The position numbers were made by a program, and so were the translations under genes. From Deltaproteobacteria bacterium (GTDB lineage: Bacteria > Myxococcota > UBA727 > VGSZ01): 64,000 nt of DNA. Under the pieces are notes generated by a model that saw only the letters and a list, made by a program, of their open reading frames with translations, had not been told where the DNA came from and did not search any database. Position 1 is the first letter of the stretch. Every line of letters starts with the position of its first letter. Positions 54,095 to 64,000 of this stretch are shown piece by piece. The stretch spans positions 124,001 to 188,000 of the forward strand of contig JACOUT010000013.1 of NCBI GenBank assembly GCA_016177705.1. The letters are read 5' to 3'.

Positions 54095-55693
54095 ATGATG
54101 CATATCTCGGTCGTCTCCGGCACCCCCGACGCGCGCACCGCCGATCTCCTCGTCTATCCGGGCTTCGCCCTCCCCTCCGCCGGCGCCGACGAGGCGGACG
54201 ACGCCAAGGGCAAGGGCGCGCGCAAGAAGGGCAAGAAGGCTGCACGCACGCACAAGGCCGCCGGAACCGAACCCGGGTTCGGCAAGCACCTGGCGGACGT
54301 CGACGACGCGCTCGGCGGCCTGTTGTCGGCCACGGCCAAGGACGAGGGATTCACTGGCGCCGCCGGGCAGACCTTCCTGTTGCACACGCACGGGCGCATC
54401 GCGGCGCGGCGCGTGGCGCTGATCGGCGTGGGCGCGGCCGACGCGCTCGACGTCGACGGCGTGCGCAAGCTCGCGGCCGCCGCCATCAAGGCCGGCGACA
54501 AGGTGAAGGCCAAGGTGGTGGTGTTGGTGCTGCCCGAGGAGGGGGCGCTGCGCGCGGACGCCCGCGTCGAGGCCGCCGCCGAAGGCGCGCTCCTGGCCGC
54601 CTATCGCTTCAACCGCTACCTGACCAAGGACAAGGAGAAATCGGCCTCTACCGTCGAGGAGCTCGAGATCGCCGCCGCGGTGCGCGCCAAGACCGCCGCC
54701 GCCGCGGTCGAGCGTGCGCGCGCCGTCGCCGACGGCGTCTGCCTGGCGCGGGATCTGGTGAACGAGCCGGCCGGCACGCTGACGCCGGTGGAGCTCGCCA
54801 AGCGCGCCTCCGCCGCCGGCAAGGAGCACGGCTTCGAGGTCGAGATCCTCGACGAGAAGGAGCTGGCGCGCGAGCGCATGGGCATGCTGCTGGCGGTGGC
54901 GCAGGCGGCGAGCCCGTATCGCCCACCGCGCGTGGTCAAGCTCAGCTACCGCGGCGGCAAGAAGGGCAAGAAGAAGGTCGCGCTCGTCGGCAAGGGCCTG
55001 ACCTTCGACTCCGGCGGCCTCGACATCAAGCCGGCCGACGGCATGCTCGACATGAAGGTCGACATGTCAGGTGCGGCCGCCGTGCTCGGCGCCTTCGTGG
55101 CGCTCGCGCGGCTCAAGCCGCGCGTCACGCTCACCGGCTGGCTCGGCTGCGTCGAGAACGGCGTCGGCGGCAACGCCTACCACCCGGGCGACGTGCTCAC
55201 GAGCAGGAAGGGCCTCACCGTCGAGGTCAACAACACCGACGCCGAGGGGCGGCTGGTGCTGGCCGACTGCATCGACCTGGCCATCACCGAGGCGAAGCCC
55301 GACCTGCTGGTCGACCTGGCGACGCTGACCGGCGCGTGCATGGTGGCGCTCGGCCCGACCACCGCCGCCATCTTCACCGACGACGACGAGTTGGCCGAGG
55401 ACATCAGGACCGCCGGCAAGCGAGCGGGTGAGGACTTCTGGCGCCTGCCGCTCAACCCTGCGCTGCAGGAACAGCTCAAGAGCAACGTCGCCGACTGCAA
55501 GAACACCGGGCTGCGCTTTGGCGGCGCCATCACCGCTGCGCTGTTCTTGAAGCAGTTCGTCGACGGCCGCACCAGCTGGGCCCACCTGGACATCGCCGGG
55601 CCGGCCGATACCGACCGCGACTCGGATTACACCGCCAAGGGCGGCGTCGGCTTTGGCGTCCGTACGCTGGTCGGCCTCATCGACCCCCAGTAG
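54095..55693 (+). CDS. pepA: cytosol aminopeptidase PepA (M17)
   Basis: 532 residues from ATG 54095 (a second ATG three bases on). C-terminal M17 domain: GKGLTFDSGGLDIKP with the catalytic Lys, MKVDMSGAAAVLGAFVAL, ENGVGGNAYHPGDVLTSRKG and the signature NTDAEGRLVLAD (from residue 380). Binds two metals and removes N-terminal residues from peptides. An insertion near residues 36-60 is Lys-rich (KGKGARKKGKKAARTHKA), absent from most homologues. A weak terminator candidate lies about 105 bases downstream. Confidence 0.95.
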   Translation: MMHISVVSGTPDARTADLLVYPGFALPSAGADEADDAKGKGARKKGKKAARTHKAAGTEPGFGKHLADVDDALGGLLSATAKDEGFTGAAGQTFLLHTHGRIAARRVALIGVGAADALDVDGVRKLAAAAIKAGDKVKAKVVVLVLPEEGALRADARVEAAAEGALLAAYRFNRYLTKDKEKSASTVEELEIAAAVRAKTAAAAVERARAVADGVCLARDLVNEPAGTLTPVELAKRASAAGKEHGFEVEILDEKELARERMGMLLAVAQAASPYRPPRVVKLSYRGGKKGKKKVALVGKGLTFDSGGLDIKPADGMLDMKVDMSGAAAVLGAFVALARLKPRVTLTGWLGCVENGVGGNAYHPGDVLTSRKGLTVEVNNTDAEGRLVLADCIDLAITEAKPDLLVDLATLTGACMVALGPTTAAIFTDDDELAEDIRTAGKRAGEDFWRLPLNPALQEQLKSNVADCKNTGLRFGGAITAALFLKQFVDGRTSWAHLDIAGPADTDRDSDYTAKGGVGFGVRTLVGLIDPQ

Positions 55694-55798
55694 CGACCGC
55701 GGCCGCCGCTATGACACCGATGTCCGACAATGAGACGGGCGTCACGCGGCCCGATGTGGACGGAGCGACCACGCGCGGCGCTTCCGGCCGCCGGCCAT

Positions 55799-55820
55799 GA
55801 CAGCGCTGTCGCGGTTTTTT
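55799..55820 (+). terminator. weak terminator candidate after pepA
   Basis: GACAGCGCTGTC (55799-55810) is a perfect palindrome that can close as a 4-bp stem with GCGC loop, followed by GCGG and six T (55815-55820). It could end the pepA transcript; the stem is short. Confidence 0.35.
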
Positions 55821-55898
55821 CGACGCCGGCCAGTCAACCGCCTGAAAAGTCACGGTTCTAACCGCTGGCAAGGCGGGTGCTTTGGTACCCGCGATTTC

Positions 55899-55946
55899 AT
55901 GGAATGTCGCCCGATTGGGCCCTTCGTTCCTGAGCACATGGACTGA
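55899..55946 (+). CDS. 15-residue leader peptide candidate
   Basis: ATG 55899 to TGA 55946 encodes MECRPIGPFVPEHMD. No good ribosome site is visible (ATG follows ATTTC), and four bases after its TGA the terminator stem begins. It may be a leader peptide for rho attenuation, or chance. Confidence 0.25.
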   Translation: MECRPIGPFVPEHMD

Positions 55947-55949
55947 CGA

Positions 55950-55979
55950 ACAGGCCGCCGCGAGGCGGCCTGTTTGTTT
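55950..55979 (+). terminator. strong intrinsic terminator upstream of rho
   Basis: A perfect 10-bp stem ACAGGCCGCC / GGCGGCCTGT with a GCGA (GNRA) tetraloop, followed by TTGTTT. The best intrinsic terminator in the window. It lies 196 bases before the rho start. Confidence 0.8.
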
Positions 55980-56174
55980 CCCGCGCCCGGCGCCTGCACT
56001 GCGCCGACGCGCCGGCGCGACCGCGTTTTCCGTTGACTGGTCGCGCGGTTCGACTACAACGCCCGAGTCGGTCGCGGCGGCCCGTTGAAGAACCACGGCC
56101 CGCCGAGCCCGGCCCCACGCCCATCCGGCACTCCCGCGGTCCCACGGACCGCGCCGCGAGCAACCAGAGCACCC

Positions 56175-57548
56175 ATGACCGAAGAGAACGTCGAGCACCG
56201 CGCACCGAACCACCAACAGCAGCGCCGCGGTGGCCCGCCGCCGCAGCAGCCGCCCAGGAACGGCGCGGCCGTGCCGACCGTCAACCCCGACGTGGAGAGC
56301 GTCGACCTCTCCCGCCTCAAGCAGGCGAAGATCCCGGAGCTGCACGCGCTCGCCACCAAGGCCGGCGTGGAGATGCACGGCAACCTGCGCAAGCAGGATC
56401 TGATCTTCGAGATCCTCAAGTGGCAGGCGGACAACCAGGGCGCCATCCAGGGCGGCGGCGTGCTCGAGGGCCACCCGGACGGCTACGGATTCTTGCGCGA
56501 GCCCGCCTACAACTACGAGCCCTCGCCCGACGACATCTACGCGGCGCCCTCGATCATGCGCGGCCACGGCCTGCGCACCGGCGACACCGTCACCGGCCTG
56601 GTGCGGCCGCCCACCGAGAAGGAGCGCTACTACTCGCTCTACAAGGTGGAGACGGTGAACGGCCTGCCGGCCACCGAGAGCAAGCCCAAGATCCCCTTCG
56701 AGAACCTGACGCCGCTCTTCCCCGAGGAGCGCTACAAGCTCGAGACCAAGAGCGGCAACTACAGCACGCGCATCATCGACCTGCTCTGCCCCATCGGCAA
56801 AGGGCAGCGCGCGCTCATCGTGTCGCCGCCGCGCGCCGGCAAGACCGTCTTGATGCAGGACGTGGCCAACGCCATCACCGAGAACCATCCGGAGGCGGTG
56901 CTGATCGTGCTGCTCGTCGACGAGCGGCCCGAGGAAGTCACCGACATGCAGCGCAACATCAAGGGCGAGGTCATCTCCTCGACCTTCGACGAGCCGCCCA
57001 CGCGTCACGTACAGGTGGCCGAGATGGTCATCGAGAAGGCCAAGCGGCTGGTCGAGCAGAAGAAGGACGTCGTCATTCTGCTCGACTCCATCACGCGCCT
57101 CGGCCGCGCCTACAACGCGGTGCAGCCGCCCTCGGGCAAGATCCTGTCGGGCGGCGTCGACTCGAACGCGCTGCACAAGCCCAAGCGCTTCTTCGGCGCG
57201 GCGCGCAACATCGAAGAGGGCGGCTCGCTCACCATCATCGCCACTGCGCTGGTCGACACCGGCAGCCGCATGGACGAGGTGATCTTCGAGGAGTTCAAGG
57301 GCACCGGCAACAGCGAGGTGGTGCTCGACCGCAAGCTGATGGAGAAGCGCATCTTCCCCTGCCTCGACATCAACAAGTCGGGCACGCGCAAGGAGGAGCT
57401 GCTGCTCGGCCAGGAGATCATCAACCGCGTGTGGATCCTGCGGCAGCTGTTGCACCCGCTCAACGTCATCGACTCGATGGAGTTCATGCTCTCGCGCATG
57501 AAGGGCACCAAGAGCAACGCCGAGTTCCTGGCGTCGATGAGCGCCTGA
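56175..57548 (+). CDS. rho: transcription termination factor Rho
   Basis: 457 residues from ATG 56175 (an in-frame ATG at 56085 would add 30 Pro/Ala-rich residues without homology). N-terminal helical segment LKQAKIPELHALATKAGVEM and LRKQDLIFEILKWQ, RNA-binding OB fold with DGYGFLR (about 101-107) and YAAPSIMRGHGLRTGDTVTG, Walker A SPPRAGKT (about 217-224), ILLVDERPEEVTDM, Walker B VVILLDSITRLGRAYN, then NIEEGGSLTIIATALVDTGS and the C-terminal LHPLNVIDSMEFML. The first ~40 residues are Gln/Pro-rich and longer than in E. coli. Confidence 0.96.
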   Translation: MTEENVEHRAPNHQQQRRGGPPPQQPPRNGAAVPTVNPDVESVDLSRLKQAKIPELHALATKAGVEMHGNLRKQDLIFEILKWQADNQGAIQGGGVLEGHPDGYGFLREPAYNYEPSPDDIYAAPSIMRGHGLRTGDTVTGLVRPPTEKERYYSLYKVETVNGLPATESKPKIPFENLTPLFPEERYKLETKSGNYSTRIIDLLCPIGKGQRALIVSPPRAGKTVLMQDVANAITENHPEAVLIVLLVDERPEEVTDMQRNIKGEVISSTFDEPPTRHVQVAEMVIEKAKRLVEQKKDVVILLDSITRLGRAYNAVQPPSGKILSGGVDSNALHKPKRFFGAARNIEEGGSLTIIATALVDTGSRMDEVIFEEFKGTGNSEVVLDRKLMEKRIFPCLDINKSGTRKEELLLGQEIINRVWILRQLLHPLNVIDSMEFMLSRMKGTKSNAEFLASMSA

Positions 57549-57567
57549 GACGACGCTGCACGTCGTC
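57549..57567 (+). terminator. hairpin directly after rho
   Basis: GACGACG, loop CTGCA, CGTCGTC: a perfect 7-bp stem starting at the base after the rho stop codon. No T-run, so perhaps a transcript-end stabiliser. Confidence 0.4.
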
Positions 57568-57649
57568 ATGTAGGTCGCGGTAGGCCTGCCCCGGTGCGAT
57601 CCGTGTCATGTCGCGTCGTGGCGGGCGCGATGCCAGCCGTTACGCTGGT

Positions 57650-58381
57650 ATGGTGCGCGCTCGTCGTCGCGGTCGGCGCTTCTTGTTGCTCGTGTTGCTG
57701 GCCGGCCTGTGTGTCGGCATGAGCCCGGCGGAGCCGCCGCCCACCATCCCCATCGTCGCGGTCGGCGCCAACCAGTCCTCCATCGTGGTGGTCGAGCGCC
57801 TGCTCGCCGAGATGCGCGTCAGCGCACGCCTCGAGCCGCGCCTGCGCCGCGCCAACCTGACCTTGGTGGTGGTGCCGCGGCGCGCGCTCTTGACCGAGCT
57901 GCCGCAGTTCGCGTCGCTGCGCGGGCGCCGCACCTTCGACGGCAGACCCTGGGAGCAGGTGCGCGGCACCGGCGGCGTGCTGCTCGCGGACGGTAGCTTC
58001 GCGGTGGCGGTGCCCGAGGAGAACGTGCTGTTCGGTTGGGCCGACGACGCCTATCCGGCGCTGTCGATTGCGGTGCACGAGATCGCGCACGCGCTGCACG
58101 ACCGCGTGCTCGACGAGGCGGACCACCGCAGAATCGAGGACGCCTTCGCGGCGCGGCGCCAGCTCGGCGGGCCGTTCGTCGACGCCTATGCGGCGAGCAA
58201 CGCGCGCGAGTACTTCGCCCAGGGCGTCAACGCGTTCTTTGGGCGCTATCCAGGCTTCGAGGAGCGCGACGCCCGCTGGCTGTTCCACAACGACCGCCAG
58301 CTCTACGCGGCGCTCGCCAAGGTGTTCGGCCCGCCGCCCGACCGGCGGTACCTGACGGGGCGGGCACCCATCAATGTGTAG
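57650..58381 (+). CDS. secreted gluzincin-like metallopeptidase
   Basis: 243 residues from ATG 57650, giving a signal anchor RRGRRFLLLVLLAGLCVGM; an in-frame ATG at 57608 adds 14 residues. Zinc motif HEIAH within SIAVHEIAHALHDRVLD (about 145), followed about 45 residues on by NAREYFAQGVNAFF, whose Glu could be the third ligand, as in gluzincins. The domain recalls anthrax-lethal-factor-like catalytic domains. Substrate unknown. Separate from rho; no shared operon evident beyond the 101-base gap. Confidence 0.75.
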   Translation: MVRARRRGRRFLLLVLLAGLCVGMSPAEPPPTIPIVAVGANQSSIVVVERLLAEMRVSARLEPRLRRANLTLVVVPRRALLTELPQFASLRGRRTFDGRPWEQVRGTGGVLLADGSFAVAVPEENVLFGWADDAYPALSIAVHEIAHALHDRVLDEADHRRIEDAFAARRQLGGPFVDAYAASNAREYFAQGVNAFFGRYPGFEERDARWLFHNDRQLYAALAKVFGPPPDRRYLTGRAPINV

Positions 58382-58442
58382 ATGCGGCTTCATGGCATCC
58401 TCATCGGTCGTCGACCGATCACGTCGACGCACGCGCCGTTCC

Positions 58443-58608
58443 TTGTAGGGGCGGGGCTCGTCCCCGCCCCCCCTTCGCGCTGGGCCGCCCGCTAGCGCGG
58501 ACCGACAGGGAGGTCTCTGCCTGCACACTCCGGTGCTCCGGACGTTGCTCCCCTGGCCGTGGCGCACCGCAACTACGCGGCGGGCGGGGACAAGCCCCGC
58601 CCCTACAA
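58443..58608. repeat. REP/MITE-like inverted repeat element
   Basis: 27-base arms at 58443-58469 and 58582-58608 are inverted copies with one mismatch; both begin or end in TTGTAGGGGCGGGGC-type sequence and each arm is itself a partial G-run/C-run dyad. The whole element spans 166 bases in the 315-base gap between the zincin and S8 genes (58382-58696). It holds no ORF. Similar 'GTAGGGGCGGGG' repeats are known from many bacterial genomes as dispersed elements. A 12-base fragment of its left end (GTTCCTTGTAGG) recurs near 60580. Confidence 0.75.
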
Positions 58609-58696
58609 GATCGTGCCCATTTGACCCGCAGGAACGTCTACCGCGCCCGAAACCTAAGGCCGCCAGCGCACGGAAACGATGATGCAGCCCGGAGTG

Positions 58697-60535
58697 TCAG
58701 CGCGCGAGCGCGATGCGTCCAACGAGGGCAGCAACCGCGCCGTTGACCGTGAGCCACGCGAGGTCGAGCCAGCCGTGCCCGGGCACGAGCGCGACGTCGA
58801 CCGAGCCGAGCGCGGCGCGGCACAAGAGGAAGCCAGCGACGCCGAAGGCGAGGCCGGCGAGCGGCAGGCGCAGCGCCTTGATGCCGAAGCCGAGCGCGAG
58901 CATGCCGACGACGGCGCCGCCCGCGAGCAGCGTGACGACGCCCGCCTGAATGCCGAGGCCGGGCACGAAGCCCATCCAGGCGCCGCTGCCGAGCACCAGC
59001 GCACCGGCGAGCCCCGGGCTCATGCGCGCCGCGGTGAACAGACCGTCCTTCTTGCGCGCGCGCACCACCGCGAGACCGGCAAGCACCGCCGCCAGGCCGA
59101 GGCCACCGACGGCGTGGTCGCGCGTGCCCTTCTTGGTGGCGGCACCAGCGTCGAGCGCGCCGGCGCCATAGCGGATCGGGTCCTTCAGGTCGCGCGCGGT
59201 GCTCTCGAGGATCTTCTCGACGCGGTCGGGGTCGGTGACGCCGGTGGCGATGACGAGCGCGGCCGCGGCCGCCGCGTGTGGCGTGGCCATCGAGGTGCCC
59301 TGGAAGGGGAAGAAGCCGTGGCTCGTCGGGTCGCCGACGGCGATGGTGTCCTGCAAGACGCCGTCAGGGATGCCGTCCTTGTTGAGGTCGACGCGCGTGT
59401 CACCGCCGGGCGCCGCCAGGTCGAGCTCCTTGCCGTAGCTCGAGTAGAAGGCGAGCTTGCCGTCGGGGCCGAGCGCCGAGATGGCGACGGCGCCGTCGTA
59501 CGCCGCCGGGTACTCGACCTTCTGGCGCCCGCCGTTGCCGGCGGCGCACACCACAGTGACGCCCTTGTCGTGCGCGTACTTGACGGCCTTGGCGAGCGTG
59601 GACGAGTACATGCCGCCGCCGAGCGACATGTTGATGACCTTGGCCTTGTGGTCGGCGGCCCAGCGGATGCCGTTGGCGATCGACGCCACCGAGCCAGAGC
59701 CGCCGTCGGACAGCACCTTGACCGGCATGATCTTCGCCTTGTGGGCCAGGCCGACCACGCCGTAGGCGTTGTTGGTGGTCTGCGCGATGGTGCCGGCGAC
59801 GTGGGTGCCGTGCGCGTGGCCGTCGGACGGGTCGGCGTTGTCGTTGACGAAGTTCCAGCCGTCGACGAACTCGGTGTCTTTGAGGTCGGGGACGCGCTTG
59901 AAGCGCGAGTCCTTGCCGCCGTGCAGCTTGCCGGGCGAGACGCCGGTGTCGAGCACCGCGACGATGACGCCCTCGCCGCGCGTCCTCGACCACGCGTCCT
60001 CGGCGTTGACCATCTTCATGTGCCACTGCGACTTGTACATCGGGTCGTTTGGCGCCGTGGGCGCCGGCTTGGTCGGTTCGCCGTCGACCGGCGCCTCGAG
60101 GTCCTGGTCGAACAGCGAGTAGACCGCGTTCGGCTCGACGCCCTCGATGTCGCGGCGAGCCTTGAGGGCGTGCACCGCCCGCTCGATGTCGGCCGGCGTG
60201 CCGCGCAGCACCCACAGGTTGCCGTCCGCGAACTTGGTGGTGTCCTCGAGGTCGAGGCCGGTCTCCCGCTCGATGGCCTCGATGGCCTCATCCGACAGGT
60301 CGTCGTCGAAGTCGATCAAGAGCCCGTCGGTGGCGACCGCCGCCAGCGCCTCGACGTCGACGCCGCTGTGCTGCCACGGCAGCTCGCGCAGCTCGGCGCC
60401 CCCCTCGGCGACGCCCCCCTCGGCGACCCCGTCGCCGGCCGGGTGCTCGTGTGGCGGGCCCGCGTGCGCCGAGGCGGGGATGGCGAGCATGGCGACGAGG
60501 GGGACCAGGACGGCGGCGTGGCGAGGGCGCTGCAT
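58697..60535 (-). CDS. S8 subtilisin-like protease with membrane C-terminus
   Basis: 612 residues from ATG 60535 with CGGAG five bases upstream. Signal peptide (MLAIPASAHA), a prodomain-like region (GLDLEDTTKFADGNLWVLRG), then the S8 domain with the catalytic Asp in VIVAVLDTGVS (near 193), His in GHAHGTHVAGTI (near 240) and Ser in FQGTSMATPHAAA (near 411). The last ~110 residues hold four or five hydrophobic helices, so the enzyme is probably anchored with the catalytic domain outside. A 6-bp inverted repeat (60550-60567) lies just before its start. Confidence 0.93.
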   Translation of the reverse strand: MQRPRHAAVLVPLVAMLAIPASAHAGPPHEHPAGDGVAEGGVAEGGAELRELPWQHSGVDVEALAAVATDGLLIDFDDDLSDEAIEAIERETGLDLEDTTKFADGNLWVLRGTPADIERAVHALKARRDIEGVEPNAVYSLFDQDLEAPVDGEPTKPAPTAPNDPMYKSQWHMKMVNAEDAWSRTRGEGVIVAVLDTGVSPGKLHGGKDSRFKRVPDLKDTEFVDGWNFVNDNADPSDGHAHGTHVAGTIAQTTNNAYGVVGLAHKAKIMPVKVLSDGGSGSVASIANGIRWAADHKAKVINMSLGGGMYSSTLAKAVKYAHDKGVTVVCAAGNGGRQKVEYPAAYDGAVAISALGPDGKLAFYSSYGKELDLAAPGGDTRVDLNKDGIPDGVLQDTIAVGDPTSHGFFPFQGTSMATPHAAAAAALVIATGVTDPDRVEKILESTARDLKDPIRYGAGALDAGAATKKGTRDHAVGGLGLAAVLAGLAVVRARKKDGLFTAARMSPGLAGALVLGSGAWMGFVPGLGIQAGVVTLLAGGAVVGMLALGFGIKALRLPLAGLAFGVAGFLLCRAALGSVDVALVPGHGWLDLAWLTVNGAVAALVGRIALAR

Positions 60536-60549
60536 ACGGACTCCGATCG

Positions 60550-60567
60550 GGTGCACTGACCTGCACC
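60550..60567 (-). promoter_or_regulatory. small inverted repeat before the S8 gene
   Basis: GGTGCA, six-base loop, TGCACC, 15 bases upstream of the S8 ATG. Could be a leader hairpin over the region just before the ribosome site, or a chance dyad. Confidence 0.2.
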
Positions 60568-60736
60568 GACTGTAGCGAGTTCCTTGTAGGCACGCCGGTT
60601 CGTGGGTCGAGTGAGCCAAGGGGTGAGACAGCGTAGGCGTGGGTGTGCTCCGACGGAGCAAACCGGCGACCCCCTGCCCCCGATTCCGCCCCTGGTCGTC
60701 ATTGAGGGGCCCGCTCGACGCTGGTAGGGCCCTGCC

Positions 60737-63394
<2,658 letters not shown>

Positions 63395-63397
63395 CGA

Positions 63398-63411
63398 GCC
63401 GCCGCGGCGGC
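63398..63411. terminator. GC palindrome between convergent alaS and ompA-like genes
   Basis: A perfect 14-bp palindrome (GCCGCCGCGGCGGC) occupies almost the whole 17-base gap between the two stop codons. No loop or T-run, so its role as a bidirectional transcript end is only a possibility. Confidence 0.25.
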
Positions 63412-64000
63412 CTACTCCGCCTCGACCACCTTGAACTCGACGCGGCGGTTCGACGCGCGGCCGCGCGCCGTGTCGTTGCTCGCGATCGGCTTGTCTTGGC
63501 CGAAGCCCTGCGCCACCAGGCGGGAGCCGTCGACGCCCTTCTTGATCAGGTAATCGCGCACCGAGTTGGCGCGTGCGTCGGACAACTTCTGGTTCTTGTC
63601 CGGCACGCCCTGGCTGTCGGTGTGGCCCTCGACGCGCACCTGCTTGATCCACGTCTTCTCGACGATGATCCCCGCCACCTGATCGAGCAGCGGGAAGCTG
63701 CGCGGCTGGATGGTTGCCTTGCCGGTGTCGAAGTACACCATGTCGAGGATCTTGAGCGCCTCGCGCGTGACCACGACGAGCTGCTTCTTGGCCGCCGGAC
63801 AACCCTGGTTGTCCACCGGGCCTGCTTCGGCGGGGCAGTTGTCGGCGCGATCGACCACGCCGTCCTTGTCGGTGTCGACGAGTGGGCAGCCCTGCTCGTC
63901 GGCGATGCCGGGCTCGAAGGGGCAACGATCGTCGACGTCGAGCACGCCGTCCTTGTCATTGTCCGGGTCGGGGATACCGTTACCGTCCTCGAAGCCGTCC
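63412..64000 (-). CDS. OmpA-family protein with TSP3-like repeats, partial (5' end outside window)
   Basis: Visible C-terminal ~195 residues. First, calcium-binding thrombospondin-type-3-like repeats (GIPDPDNDKDGVLDVDDRCP, LVDTDKDGVVDRADNCPAEA), then a ~115-residue OmpA peptidoglycan-binding domain: VYFDTGKATIQPRSFPLLDQ, VRVEGHTDSQG, LSDARANSVRDYLIKKGVDG, AQGFGQDKPIASNDTARGRA and SNRRVEFKV. Outer-membrane protein that tethers to peptidoglycan. The frame stays open to the window edge. Confidence 0.93.
   Translation of the reverse strand, partial: DGFEDGNGIPDPDNDKDGVLDVDDRCPFEPGIADEQGCPLVDTDKDGVVDRADNCPAEAGPVDNQGCPAAKKQLVVVTREALKILDMVYFDTGKATIQPRSFPLLDQVAGIIVEKTWIKQVRVEGHTDSQGVPDKNQKLSDARANSVRDYLIKKGVDGSRLVAQGFGQDKPIASNDTARGRASNRRVEFKVVEAE

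Larger units (their letters stand above)
55837..55979 (+). promoter_or_regulatory. structured leader with attenuator-like terminator upstream of rho
   Basis: The 481-base gap between pepA and rho has: a CCGCCT segment (55838-55843) that can pair with AGGCGG (55871-55876); a hairpin GCGGGT-8 nt-ACCCGC (55873-55892) that competes with that pairing; a 15-codon ORF (55899-55946); and an intrinsic terminator (55950-55979) with stem ACAGGCCGCC, GCGA loop, GGCGGCCTGT and TTGTTT. This is the layout of a transcription attenuator or of a short regulatory RNA. From 55980 to 56174 I see nothing else recognisable. Confidence 0.45.

Noticed and set aside
55830..55950. Possible tRNA or 4.5S/6S RNA in the rho leader
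   Set aside because: No cloverleaf, T-loop, CCA end or SRP core motif on either strand; kept only as a leader/terminator candidate.
58679..60559. Plus-strand frame of 626 codons across the S8 gene
   Set aside because: Antisense shadow; the S8 catalytic triad lies on the minus strand.

Overview
The window is very GC-rich with strong G/C preference at third codon positions. It looks like a chromosomal segment of a myxobacterium-like bacterium (Myxococcota, formerly Deltaproteobacteria). The best evidence is an mglB-mglA pair closely resembling the Myxococcus polarity module, together with many secreted lipoproteins with low-complexity or Cys-rich segments, an LPP20/DUF4384-type surface cluster, an FHA protein and a TPR-AIM24 protein. 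I see no rRNA, tRNA, CRISPR array, prophage or transposase gene. Gene density is high; many neighbours overlap by ATGA, GTGA or TGATG, and many convergent pairs almost touch.

Layout. 1-2.5 kb: mglB, mglA and two secreted proteins (minus strand; the last is cut by the window edge). 2.6-6.4 kb: ybaB-recR (minus), diverging from an FHA/zinc-finger protein coupled to uvrC (plus). 6.4-20 kb: a thioredoxin-like protein, a beta-helix lipoprotein, cobalamin-dependent metH, an orphan metal-binding protein, a rhodanese membrane protein coupled to a Cys-rich lipoprotein, a flavin-type oxidoreductase, a TPR/HEAT protein and a lipoprotein. 20-27.3 kb: argD, a degenerate CpaF/GspE-like protein, an MlaF-like ATPase, an MCE protein with an expanded domain, and a polytopic membrane protein, in one overlapping run.

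27.3-34.6 kb: sspB (ClpXP adaptor), a hotdog thioesterase, an MsbA-type exporter diverging from a metallo-beta-lactamase-fold hydrolase across a 9-bp inverted repeat, an SDR reductase and an OmpA/MotB-like protein. 33.8-38.6 kb: a tightly packed minus-strand run, LPP20-like lipoprotein, YceI-like protein, pxpB, pxpC, pxpA (5-oxoprolinase) and tesB. Diverging from it are a lipoprotein and a DUF4384 protein. 40.5-49.1 kb: a hypothetical protein, a lytic transglycosylase, TPR-AIM24, two small envelope proteins, a sugar-nucleotide epimerase, recA with a palindromic operator candidate, an (EG)21 lipoprotein and a DUF2461 protein. 49.2-64 kb: a 1000-residue S41 protease, a repeat-tailed protein, pepA, a structured leader and rho, a zincin, a REP/MITE-like inverted repeat, a membrane-anchored subtilisin, alaS and an OmpA/TSP3 protein cut by the window end.

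Most genes are housekeeping (repair: recA, recR, uvrC; translation: alaS; transcription termination: rho; amino-acid metabolism: metH, argD, pxpABC; proteolysis: pepA, sspB, S41, S8) mixed with envelope functions. I did not find a single clear-cut new defence or biosynthetic system. The most unusual units are the MCE operon with a dead-looking ATPase and no MlaE, the LPP20-YceI-5-oxoprolinase-TesB run, the repeat-bearing protein at 52.4-53.9 kb, and the candidate attenuator upstream of rho.
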